A stretch of 39,613 nt of DNA, from the NCBI RefSeq assembly GCF_018918125.1, contig NZ_JAHLQA010000041.1, positions 1-39,613 of the forward strand, in the 5' to 3' direction. Below, piece by piece: positions 7,504 through 15,436 of the stretch. The number at the start of each line of letters is the position of its first letter. Position 1 is the stretch's first letter. Position numbers and translations under genes: made by a program. Source of the DNA: Blautia sp. MSJ-19. Its GTDB lineage: Bacteria > Bacillota > Clostridia > Lachnospirales > Lachnospiraceae. The notes under the pieces are model-generated. The model was not told the origin of the DNA, searched no databases, and was given only the letters and a program-made list of their open reading frames with translations.

Positions 7504-10500
7504 ATGAGGCAGCATAAGAAACAGGGAAAATCGATTTTTCAATTTATATTTGCGGCGATGCTGATCGTTCTTGGGATAGAAGTGCTTCTTCTGTTGGGAA
7601 CATTGTATATCGGAAATGTGGGAACGCAGCTGAATCGTAATGCTGTGGATATTATGAAGAAACAGGTGGAGAACAGACAGAATTATCTGCAAAGTACACT
7701 GGAAGAAAATCAGAATCTGTCATCTCTGGCTGGAACAATCAATACAGCAGTTGAAAATCAGACTGCAAAAGAAAATATCAGTGTTGCCGATCTGGTGAAT
7801 GATGAGGAACAGAGTGCCGATCTTCTTGAAAATATCAGTGACAATATGATCAGTACGATGCGTCACAGATCAGTGAATGGTATTTTTGTGATTCTGAATA
7901 CAGAGGATCTGGATGAACGAGAAATTGATTCTCTTATGCCGTGTGTTTATATTCGGGATCAGGATCCGACGACTGCCGCATCGGATAGAAATCATGATCT
8001 TTTGCTGGAACGTTCACCGGTAAGACTTGTGAAATCACTGGGTATTTCTACGGATAAAGGATGGACTCCGGCAATAAAGTACAAAGGATATGGAAATAAA
8101 GGAATCCTGTACCCTGTTTTTGAGACTGCCTATAAAGATACAGAAAAACTGAACAGTCCAGATTATGGGCACTGGACTCCGGCATCTTATACACTTGAGG
8201 GAGACGACCGTCCGGTTATTGCGTATTCCATACCGCTTATTCTTTCGGATGGCACTGTTTATGGCGTTGTTGGAGTGGAAATGATGCTCAGTTATTTGCA
8301 GGATATGATTCCTTATGAGGAACTGCAGAATAACAGTACGGGAACATATCTGCTGGCAGAAACAGAAGGTACTCTTAAAGACGAGAAAATCTCTGTAAAA
8401 GTGGTAAATTCTTCTTCGAAGACAAATAAATGGCTCGGTCTTTCAGATGAGCCGATTGAAATGACACGTACAGAGAAAAATCTTTATGAAACTGAAATCT
8501 GGAATGAAAATTATGTTGCTTCTGCATATCAATTAAATCTGTACAACAAGAATGCCCCGTTTTCGGATGAGCAGTGGATACTGATCGGAATTGTTCAGGA
8601 CAAGAATCTTTATGCATTTACAAATCATATCATGTGGCTTTTGAAGCTGACGATTCTGGCGACGCTTCTGGTTGGACTGGCGAGCAGTTTTATTGTAAGT
8701 CGTCGTCTGGCAAAACCGGTATCCAGATTGTCGGACGAAGTTTCTGCTGCACAGGAAAGCAGAAATGCGATTCCGAAACTGTCGGAGACCGGAATTCGGG
8801 AACTGGACCAGTTTTCTACGGCAATTACCAGCCTGAGCAGAGATGTTTTGAATACGTCAACAAAGTTCCTTCGTATCATGGAAATGGCAAGCGTGGAGAT
8901 TGGTGGTTATGAGCTTCGGTTTGATACAGGGAGTGTATACTATACGGAAAACTTTTTTTCAATGCTTGGAATTCCGTTGAATGCGAATGCATCCTTTGAG
9001 CTGGAGGAATTTCGAAAGATCCTGAAGGAATTTATGAACAGCCATTTTTACAAATCCGAATCGGAAAATACGAATGTCTATTGTATTCGTCTTCCGAAAA
9101 AGGGTATTCGTTATGTGAGAATGGAGATAAAAAGAGAAGAGTGGGTACAGATTGGTCTGGTAGAAGACATTACTGTATCTATGATGGAGCGCCTTCGTAT
9201 TGAACATGAGAGAGATTATGATGCGCTGACAGGATTGTATAATCGACGGGCATTTAAAAGAGAAAGTGAAGATATTTTCAGCAGACCGGAAGAAATCAGA
9301 CATGCTGCTTTTATCATGATGGATCTGGATAATCTTAAGTATACCAATGATACATTTGGTCATGACTGGGGCGATGAGTATATTCGACAGGCAGGGCTCT
9401 GTCTGGAGGAGGGAACACCGAAAGGTACATTGAGTGCGCATATTTCAGGAGATGAATTTAATCTTCTGTTTTATGGATATGAGAGTCAGAATGAGATTCG
9501 AGAAGCAATCAATAAGTTGAAGAAGACGATTGACAGAAAAATTATCCGTCTTCCAAATGGACAGGAATTTCATCTCAGTATTTCGGGTGGTATTGCCTGG
9601 TATCCGGAAGACAGCAACAGCCTGGGAGCAATGAGAAAACATGCGGATTTTGCCATGTATCAGGTGAAAAGATCCGAAAAGGGCAGGATTGCAGAGTTTG
9701 ATCAGGATATTTATGATGAACAGTTCCGTGACAGTCAGATCCGAAAAGAATTTCACCGTTTTGTGGACGAAGAGCTGGTTACTTATTATTTCCAGCCGCT
9801 TATATCAGCGCGTACCGGAGAAATTGAGGCGTATGAGGCTCTGATGCGGTCAGATCTTCCAATTCTGAAGAGACCGGATGTAGTTATGAAGATCGCGCGT
9901 GAAGAAGGTGCACTTCGCGAGATTGAGCGAATGACAATGTTCCATGCAACCGGAAGATTTATGGAACTCAAAGAAAAGAACAAAATAAAAGGAGATGCAT
10001 TGCTGTTTCTCAACTCTATTGCCAGTCAGCACATGGAAGAAAAGGATGAAATTGAATTTGCAAGACGTTTTGGAAGTTTACAGGAGCAGATGGTCATTGA
10101 GATCACAGAAGAGGAATCTCTGGACTATCATGCATTGGAACATAAGAAACGGGCACCAGGATTTTCCGGAGTATTTGCACTGGATGATTATGGAAGCGGC
10201 TATAGCAATGAAAAGAGCCTGCTGGATCTGGCACCAAAATATATCAAAGTGGATCTTTCGATTATCAGGGATATTGATACGGATCCTGATAAGCAGCAGA
10301 TTGTGGAAAATATTGTTGCTTACGCACATAAGCGTGGTATGAAAATCGTAGCGGAGGGACTGGAAACACCGGAAGAAATCCGTAAAGTACTGGAACTTGA
10401 AGTGGATATTCTTCAGGGCTTCTATCTGGCAAGGCCAGAAGCGGTTCCGGGAGAGATCAATCCGAAAGCTTTGCAGACGATCCGAGATTTTTACAGTTAA
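7504..10500 (+). CDS. Membrane receptor with Cache-like sensor, GGDEF and EAL domains
   Basis: A 998-residue protein. TM1 is at ~13-35 and an extracellular region at ~36-372; its VYGVVGVEMM segment is typical of dCache sensors. TM2 (~375-397) leads into a HAMP-like and PAS-like linker, then GGDEF from ~570 and EAL from ~750. The cyclase motif is SGDEF (648-652) with no RxxD I-site upstream. The EAL domain keeps its motifs: EAL at 778-780, FLNS, IEITEEE, DDYGSG (894-899), KVD, AEGLET and QGFYLARP. Breakdown of c-di-GMP is therefore the likelier activity, with the GGDEF domain regulatory or weakly active. It is probably co-transcribed with the binding protein upstream. Confidence 0.9.
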   Translation: MRQHKKQGKSIFQFIFAAMLIVLGIEVLLLLGTLYIGNVGTQLNRNAVDIMKKQVENRQNYLQSTLEENQNLSSLAGTINTAVENQTAKENISVADLVNDEEQSADLLENISDNMISTMRHRSVNGIFVILNTEDLDEREIDSLMPCVYIRDQDPTTAASDRNHDLLLERSPVRLVKSLGISTDKGWTPAIKYKGYGNKGILYPVFETAYKDTEKLNSPDYGHWTPASYTLEGDDRPVIAYSIPLILSDGTVYGVVGVEMMLSYLQDMIPYEELQNNSTGTYLLAETEGTLKDEKISVKVVNSSSKTNKWLGLSDEPIEMTRTEKNLYETEIWNENYVASAYQLNLYNKNAPFSDEQWILIGIVQDKNLYAFTNHIMWLLKLTILATLLVGLASSFIVSRRLAKPVSRLSDEVSAAQESRNAIPKLSETGIRELDQFSTAITSLSRDVLNTSTKFLRIMEMASVEIGGYELRFDTGSVYYTENFFSMLGIPLNANASFELEEFRKILKEFMNSHFYKSESENTNVYCIRLPKKGIRYVRMEIKREEWVQIGLVEDITVSMMERLRIEHERDYDALTGLYNRRAFKRESEDIFSRPEEIRHAAFIMMDLDNLKYTNDTFGHDWGDEYIRQAGLCLEEGTPKGTLSAHISGDEFNLLFYGYESQNEIREAINKLKKTIDRKIIRLPNGQEFHLSISGGIAWYPEDSNSLGAMRKHADFAMYQVKRSEKGRIAEFDQDIYDEQFRDSQIRKEFHRFVDEELVTYYFQPLISARTGEIEAYEALMRSDLPILKRPDVVMKIAREEGALREIERMTMFHATGRFMELKEKNKIKGDALLFLNSIASQHMEEKDEIEFARRFGSLQEQMVIEITEEESLDYHALEHKKRAPGFSGVFALDDYGSGYSNEKSLLDLAPKYIKVDLSIIRDIDTDPDKQQIVENIVAYAHKRGMKIVAEGLETPEEIRKVLELEVDILQGFYLARPEAVPGEINPKALQTIRDFYS

Positions 10501-10541
10501 AAAGAGTAGGGGCAGAAATATGATGAAAAAATTCTGCGGAT

Positions 10542-10557
10542 GATTATGTACATAATC
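10542..10557. promoter_or_regulatory. Perfect 16-bp palindrome upstream of spoVT
   Basis: GATTATGTACATAATC is a perfect palindrome. It ends 14 bp before a TATAAT hexamer (10572-10577) whose -35 position (TACATA, 10549-10554) falls inside it. The placement suggests an operator, but no binding protein can be assigned. A small hairpin GCAGAA/TTCTGC (10512-10537) just before it may end the EAL gene's transcript. Confidence 0.45.
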
Positions 10558-10559
10558 CA

Positions 10560-10639
10560 GTTGTTTTTCCATATAATAACCATACATCGCCTGATATGGA
10601 AATTTTAACAGGCAGGGATATAAAATACGGAAAAACAAC
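10560..10639 (+). promoter_or_regulatory. Long-range inverted repeat abutting the spoVT ribosome site
   Basis: GTTGTTTTTCC (10560-10570) and GGAAAAACAAC (10629-10639) are perfectly complementary over 11 bp. A smaller pair, CCATAT/ATATGG (10569-10574 and 10594-10599), lies in between. The right arm touches the AGGAGG ribosome site of spoVT. If transcription begins upstream of 10560, this could fold as a leader stem that affects translation. Confidence 0.4.
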
Positions 10640-10657
10640 AGGAGGAATACAAAGCAC

Positions 10658-11206
10658 ATGAAAGCGACAGGAATTGTCCGCCGCATCGATGATCTTGGAA
10701 GAGTTGTTATTCCCAAGGAAATTCGGCGTACGCTGCGGATCAAAGAAGGAACCCCTCTGGAGATTTTTACGGATAAAGAGGGAGAAGTGATTTTGAAGAA
10801 ATATTCTCCGATCGGAGAACTGAGCATCTTTGCAAAAGAGTATGCAGAATCATTATCCCAGACTACGGGTATGGTGGCCTGTATCACAGATCATGACCAG
10901 GTGGTGGCAGCATCCGGACAGGGAAGCAAAGAACTGATGGGAAAAGTGATCAGCAGGGAACTGGACCGGCTGATCGCAGAGAGAGAAATGAAATGTTTCC
11001 ATGCAGGGGAGAGAAAAACGCTTCCGCTTGTGGAAAATCAGAAAGAGCAGTCATCGGAACTGATCGTACAGCCGATTCTGTGTGCAGGAGATGCTATTGG
11101 TTCGGTGGCATTGATTGGAAAGGGAACGGGTGAACGATTTGGAAATTCAGAACAGATGCTTGTAAAGACGGCAGCAGGATTTCTGGGGCGGCAGATGGAG
11201 CAGTAA
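10658..11206 (+). CDS. spoVT: Stage V sporulation protein T (AbrB-type regulator)
   Basis: SpoVT is a forespore transcription regulator that adjusts the SigG regulon and germination properties. The 182-residue protein has the swapped-hairpin AbrB DNA-binding domain at 1-50 (TGIVRRIDDLGRVVIPKEIR, then RIKEGTPLEIF) and a GAF-like domain at ~56-180. Both length and sequence match the family. AGGAGG lies 12 bases before the ATG, which is slightly long. It is transcribed alone between the EAL gene and a terminator, with palindromic sequences in its upstream region. Confidence 0.95.
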   Translation: MKATGIVRRIDDLGRVVIPKEIRRTLRIKEGTPLEIFTDKEGEVILKKYSPIGELSIFAKEYAESLSQTTGMVACITDHDQVVAASGQGSKELMGKVISRELDRLIAEREMKCFHAGERKTLPLVENQKEQSSELIVQPILCAGDAIGSVALIGKGTGERFGNSEQMLVKTAAGFLGRQMEQ

Positions 11207-11233
11207 AAACAATAAGTTTGAAACAAAAAACAG

Positions 11234-11280
11234 ATCCGGAAGTTTTCTTATAAAGAGAAGACTCCCGGATTTTTGTTTTG
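11234..11280 (+). terminator. Terminator after spoVT
   Basis: ATCCGG pairs with CCGGAT, and inside it AGTTTTCT pairs with AGAAGACT with a G-T pair. TTTTTGTTTTG follows on the plus strand. It also separates spoVT from the convergent DAHP synthase gene. Confidence 0.85.
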
Positions 11281-11310
11281 CATTGTTATTTTAATGAAGT
11301 ATAAAATTTA

Positions 11311-12342
11311 TCAGCATTTATCAGCAATATCATAGATCAGGCGCTCGGTATCTTCCCATCCAAGGCATGGATCGGTAATGGAACAGCCCGGAGTCATATG
11401 ATCACTGATATCTTGGCGGCCTTCCAGAAGATAACTTTCAATCATGACACCCTTGACCAGTTTTTTAACGTCTGGGTTGTAATTGCGGCTGTGAAGAACC
11501 TCGCTGACAATACGGATCTGTTCTTTGTACTGCTTGCCGGAGTTGGAATGATTGACGTCTACGATCACGGCAGGATTTTTGAGATTTTTTTTGCTGTATA
11601 AGTCATAAAGCCGCATCAGATCCTCATAATGATAATTAGGGATTGTCTGACCATATTTGTTGACACCGCCACGAAGGATGGTGTGTGCCAGAGGATTGCC
11701 GCTTGTTTCAACATCACATCCACGATAAATGAAATGGTGCGGATGCTGTGCTGCGATGACGGAGTTCAGCATAACGGACAGGTCGCCACTGGTTGGGTTT
11801 TTCATACCTACCGGGATATCCATACCACTTGCGGTCAGACGGTGCTGCTGGTTTTCTACAGAACGTGCTCCAATCGCTTCATAGGAGAGGACATCGTCCA
11901 GATAGCTTCGGTTTTCAGGATAGAGCATTTCATCAGCGGAAGAAAGACCTGTTTCCTGAAGAACGCGGATATGCATCTTACGGATCGCAATGATCCCGGC
12001 GAGGAGATCTGGTGCTTTGTCAGGATCAGGCTGATGGAGCATTCCTTTGTAGCCGTCTCCGGTAGTACGAGGTTTATTTGTGTATACTCTGGGAATGATC
12101 ATTAATTTATCAGACACTTTGTCGGCAACTTTTTTCAGACGACTTACATATTCGCAGACAGTATCTTCGTTGTCAGCGGAGCAGGGGCCGACCAGCACAA
12201 CAAATTTATCTGATTCACCGGTAAAGATTCGACGGATTTCTTCATCGCGCAGCTGTTTGGCTGCTTTTAATTCGTCGCTCAGTGGGTATTCATTTTTCAG
12301 GACCTCCGGAAGAGGAAGTTCATGATTGATTTTAATTGACAT
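11311..12342 (-). CDS. aroF: 3-deoxy-7-phosphoheptulonate synthase (DAHP synthase, class I)
   Basis: This enzyme condenses phosphoenolpyruvate and erythrose 4-phosphate in the first step of the shikimate pathway. The 343-residue protein is of the AroF/G/H (type I alpha) kind. It has VLVGPCSADN, RVYTNKPRTTGDGYKG, GARSVENQQHR and the VNHSNSGK metal-site region, and its length is close to the E. coli enzymes (~350). The isozyme letter cannot be told from sequence alone. The start is ATG 12342, with GGAGG eight bases away; the in-frame ATG at 12366 would lie before the ribosome site. It stands alone, outside any aromatic cluster in the window. Confidence 0.93.
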   Translation of the reverse strand: MSIKINHELPLPEVLKNEYPLSDELKAAKQLRDEEIRRIFTGESDKFVVLVGPCSADNEDTVCEYVSRLKKVADKVSDKLMIIPRVYTNKPRTTGDGYKGMLHQPDPDKAPDLLAGIIAIRKMHIRVLQETGLSSADEMLYPENRSYLDDVLSYEAIGARSVENQQHRLTASGMDIPVGMKNPTSGDLSVMLNSVIAAQHPHHFIYRGCDVETSGNPLAHTILRGGVNKYGQTIPNYHYEDLMRLYDLYSKKNLKNPAVIVDVNHSNSGKQYKEQIRIVSEVLHSRNYNPDVKKLVKGVMIESYLLEGRQDISDHMTPGCSITDPCLGWEDTERLIYDIADKC

Positions 12343-12365
12343 TGTAGATTTCCTCCATGGTTCCA

Positions 12366-12431
12366 TTGTTCAGGAACAGTACTTTTTTATTACTGGAATA
12401 CAGTAATCGTTTTTAACTGAACAACAGTATA
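12366..12431 (-). promoter_or_regulatory. Promoter and structured leader of the DAHP synthase gene
   Basis: On the minus strand, an extended -10 TGTTATACT (hexamer 12431-12426) lies ~84 nt before the start codon; the -35 (TTTATT) is poor. Between promoter and gene are a hairpin ATTACTG/CAGTAAT (12389-12395 and 12401-12407) and a perfect 8-bp repeat TTGTTCAG/CTGAACAA (12366-12373 and 12417-12424) whose outer arm covers the likely start site. No leader peptide or T-box is evident. Confidence 0.4.
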
Positions 12432-12475
12432 ACACGTTATATAAAAAAAATAAAGGAAATTAACGCGTTAAACTG

Positions 12476-13030
12476 TCATAGTGCGATTTTTTTTGAGATT
12501 GCATAGTATTCTTCCAGAACCATACCTGTTTTGGCAAGGTAAGTAGAGAGCTGGCAGCTCACATAACGGATATGCCAGGGTTCATAAGGGTATTCTGTAA
12601 TGGATTCTTTATTAGCGGGATAACGAAGGATAAATCCGTAGAGTGGCGCATGTCGGGCAAGCCAGATGCCTTCCGGAGTATCTGAAAAGGCTTCGACGAG
12701 TTCCATATTAACGGCGGGACAGGACAGATCCAGGGCAAGCCCGCTCTGATGTTCACTCATTCCCGGGGCGGCAACATAGGAATCATGCCGGTAAAGTTCT
12801 TTCTGGCGGGCATAGGAGCGGTAACCGGAAATACAGTACAGACTGATTCCTTCCTGGCCGGCACGGGTGATGAGTTCCATGGCTTTGTGGGCGGCTTTCT
12901 TTTCGAGAAGGCGGCGTGGATCAGAAGGTGCGCAGGTGAATGGAAGACCGATATCGACCAGGTCGCGAGGAATATAATCAGCAGGAAGCGGATGTTTTTT
13001 ATTAATAAGACGTGTATAATCCGTAATCAT
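12476..13030 (-). CDS. VanY-like D-Ala-D-Ala carboxypeptidase (peptidase M15B) without signal peptide
   Basis: This 184-residue protein is almost entirely one M15B zinc peptidase domain. It has SGYRSYARQKELY (68-80), zinc ligands H94 and D101 in SEHQSGLALDL, catalytic E150 and the third ligand H153 in EPWHIRYV. VanY-type enzymes trim the last D-alanine from peptidoglycan stems. Those I know are exported, yet this protein begins MITDYTRLINKKHPLP with no hydrophobic segment. Either it acts on cytoplasmic precursors or recycled peptides, or it exits by another route. A GGGGGA ribosome site supports ATG 13030, and no upstream in-frame signal sequence is visible. Confidence 0.85.
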   Translation of the reverse strand: MITDYTRLINKKHPLPADYIPRDLVDIGLPFTCAPSDPRRLLEKKAAHKAMELITRAGQEGISLYCISGYRSYARQKELYRHDSYVAAPGMSEHQSGLALDLSCPAVNMELVEAFSDTPEGIWLARHAPLYGFILRYPANKESITEYPYEPWHIRYVSCQLSTYLAKTGMVLEEYYAISKKIAL

Positions 13031-13117
13031 AAAAATCCCCCCTCATCTTCCAGTATATGATAGATGAGAGGGGAGTATGAATCCATTTACAGAAGCAGGA
13101 TGTAGCCGGGGGAAAGT

Positions 13118-14581
13118 TTAATCGAGTGCCTTTTCACTCATTTCCTCAAGAAGATTTTTCTTGAGATCATAGAGTTTCTGGGAAAGGTCTACGTAAACTT
13201 TCTGTGGATTTACCAGACGACGGGATTCATCCCACAGTGTATTCTGCTCTTTCTGGCAGTATTCACGCAGATCCATGACTTCAGGAGAGGTATAAACACG
13301 TTTACCCTCACGGATAACAGGAACCAGAAGCTCACGAAGCTCATAAGTTCCACCGAGAACCTTGGTCTTTTTCCAGGTGTCAGCCGGGTCAAAGATGATC
13401 ATGGTTTCTTCCGGATCGAAGGTTTCATCAACCAGACAGATCAGGTCAGCCTTGATCTTGCCGGTGGATTTGCTGTAAATACGGTAAACAGTTTTGTTGC
13501 CAGGATTTGTAACCTTTTCGGTGTTTTCAGACAGTTTGATCTTAGGTGTAAAGTTGCTGCTGTCTGTATCTTTGACTGCGGCAAGTTTGTATACACCACC
13601 AAATGCAGGGTTGTCCTTGCTGGTGATCAAATTGGTTCCGACACCCCAGGAATTGATTTTGGCATCCTGTGTTTTGAGGCTGTCGATCAGGTACTCATCC
13701 AGATCACTGGATGCAGAGATCGTAGCATCATCAAATCCGGCAGCAGCGAGCATCTTGTAAGCTTCTTTGGAAAGGTATGCCAGGTCACCACTGTCGATGC
13801 GGATACCATAGTGGGTAAGTTTGATACCCTCTTCACGCATTTCCTCAAATACACGGATAGCATTCGGAACACCGGATTTCAGCACATCGTAAGTATCTAC
13901 CAGAAGTGTACAGGAATTAGGGTACATCCTGGCATAGGTCTTGAATGCGGTGTATTCGTCCGGGAAGCTCATGATCCAGCTGTGTGCATGTGTTCCGAGA
14001 ACAGGTACATTGAACATCTGACCGGTCAGAACATTGGAAGTACCAGCACAGCCACCGATCACAGCCGCACGGGCACCATAAATACCGGCATCCGGTCCCT
14101 GGGCACGACGAAGGCCGAATTCCATGATTCCATCACCGCGGGCTGCATAGCAGACTCTGGCAGCTTTGGTAGCGATAAGACTCTGATGGTTGATGATATT
14201 CAGAATCGCGGTCTCTACAAGCTGGGCTTCCATGATCGGAGCAATAACTTTGACAAGTGGCTCCCTCGGAAATACAACAGTTCCTTCCGGAATCGCATAA
14301 ATATCTCCGGTGAATCTGAAAGATCTTAAGTATTCCAGAAAATCGTCTTCGAAAATATTGAGACTACGGAGGTATTCAATATCTTCATCTGTAAAATGAA
14401 GGTTTTCAATATATTCAATCATCTGTTCAAGACCTGCTGTGATAGCAAAGCTTCCGCCGCATGGATTGACACGATAGAACATATCAAAGATTACAGTCTG
14501 ATTGGTCGGGTTCTTGAAATAGCCCTGCATCATGGTTAATTCATATAAATCGGTGAGCAGGGTCAGATTGGTTGCTCTCAT
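13118..14581 (-). CDS. pncB: Nicotinate phosphoribosyltransferase
   Basis: This enzyme converts nicotinate and PRPP to nicotinate mononucleotide, with ATP hydrolysis, in the NAD salvage pathway. The 487-residue protein has the family landmarks TDLYELTMMQGYF at the N-terminus, EFGLRRAQGPDAG, GGCAGTSNV, GTHAHSW and RIDSGDLAYLS. The length matches the long bacterial form. ATG 14581 has AGGAG upstream. It is monocistronic or trails into the VanY-like gene, 87 nt downstream on the same strand. It diverges from the V4R gene across a 213-bp intergenic region. Confidence 0.95.
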   Translation of the reverse strand: MRATNLTLLTDLYELTMMQGYFKNPTNQTVIFDMFYRVNPCGGSFAITAGLEQMIEYIENLHFTDEDIEYLRSLNIFEDDFLEYLRSFRFTGDIYAIPEGTVVFPREPLVKVIAPIMEAQLVETAILNIINHQSLIATKAARVCYAARGDGIMEFGLRRAQGPDAGIYGARAAVIGGCAGTSNVLTGQMFNVPVLGTHAHSWIMSFPDEYTAFKTYARMYPNSCTLLVDTYDVLKSGVPNAIRVFEEMREEGIKLTHYGIRIDSGDLAYLSKEAYKMLAAAGFDDATISASSDLDEYLIDSLKTQDAKINSWGVGTNLITSKDNPAFGGVYKLAAVKDTDSSNFTPKIKLSENTEKVTNPGNKTVYRIYSKSTGKIKADLICLVDETFDPEETMIIFDPADTWKKTKVLGGTYELRELLVPVIREGKRVYTSPEVMDLREYCQKEQNTLWDESRRLVNPQKVYVDLSQKLYDLKKNLLEEMSEKALD

Positions 14582-14724
14582 CTGATTTCTCCTTTTTATT
14601 CGTTAAGGTGAGTCTATTATAACATTATTCCCGAAGAACGGCATTAAAATTTTACATAATATAGAAGAATATTTTACACAGCGAATAAATACGTGTAAAT
14701 TTGCAGTAAAGTTGGTACGCTAAA

Positions 14725-14753
14725 TTGACATAAAACCACAGATAGATTATTAT
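14725..14753 (+). promoter_or_regulatory. Strong SigA promoter for the V4R-GGDEF unit
   Basis: TTGACA (14725-14730) and TATTAT (14748-14753) are separated by exactly 17 bp. The predicted start site is ~35 nt before the V4R start codon. The rest of the divergent gap (14582-14724) is AT-rich with no gene. Confidence 0.75.
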
Positions 14754-14794
14754 GTAGTTATACAAAATTTACAGAGAAAAGAGGTTTGGATATT

Positions 14795-15331
14795 ATGGAC
14801 GAAAATATTTTCCTGAAGGGACGCAAGCCAATCCAGTTTGAAGAATATTTGAAATATGACGAAAACAGCCGTGGCAATCTGGGAGAGGAACTTCCGGTAA
14901 TTGTATACAGAATGCTGGAGTATTCTCTCAAGGAAGAGCTGATCCGTCGTTATGGCAAGGATGAGCAGGTCGAAGTTTTCCGCAGTGCAGGAAAAATGGC
15001 AGGAGAATATTTTGCCAGAAATATGCTGAACATGGAACAGCCACTGGATGCATTCGTCAATGAACTGCAGAAAAAAATGCGTGATATGAAGATTGGTGTC
15101 CTTCGAATTGAGGATGTAGATGAAGAGAGTGGCAAGATCGTTCTGACAGTAGCAGAGGATGCGGACTGTTCAGGATTGCCGGTACTTGGAGAAACAGTAT
15201 GTAATTATGATGAGGGCTTTATCTCGGGCATTTTGTCTACATATTCCGGAAAACCGTACACAGCGATCGAAGTAGACTGCTGGGCAACAGGAGACCGTGT
15301 ATGTCGGTTCCATGCGACCGTGAAAGAGTAA
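14795..15331 (+). CDS. V4R (4-vinyl reductase) domain sensor protein
   Basis: This 178-residue soluble protein ends in a V4R domain (~85-175), recognised from the GETVCNYDEGFISGIL and VDCWATGDRVCRF blocks. Cysteines 125, 136, 162 and 170 are the expected metal or thiol positions. V4R domains bind small hydrophobic or aromatic ligands and often serve as input domains for transcription factors or signalling proteins. Residues 1-80 are helical and match nothing I can name. I chose ATG 14795: AGAGG is 11 bases upstream, whereas the in-frame TTG at 14786 is too close to it. The next gene, 105 nt downstream, is a diguanylate cyclase that it may regulate. Confidence 0.85.
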   Translation: MDENIFLKGRKPIQFEEYLKYDENSRGNLGEELPVIVYRMLEYSLKEELIRRYGKDEQVEVFRSAGKMAGEYFARNMLNMEQPLDAFVNELQKKMRDMKIGVLRIEDVDEESGKIVLTVAEDADCSGLPVLGETVCNYDEGFISGILSTYSGKPYTAIEVDCWATGDRVCRFHATVKE

Positions 15332-15436
15332 TGAGAAACTGACATGCATGTGACTGAACAGGGCGGAGACATGTATTCTGACAGAAATATGCGGAGCGTG
15401 TCTGGAAGGTAAGAGAAAGAATCAGAGGTTATCTGC

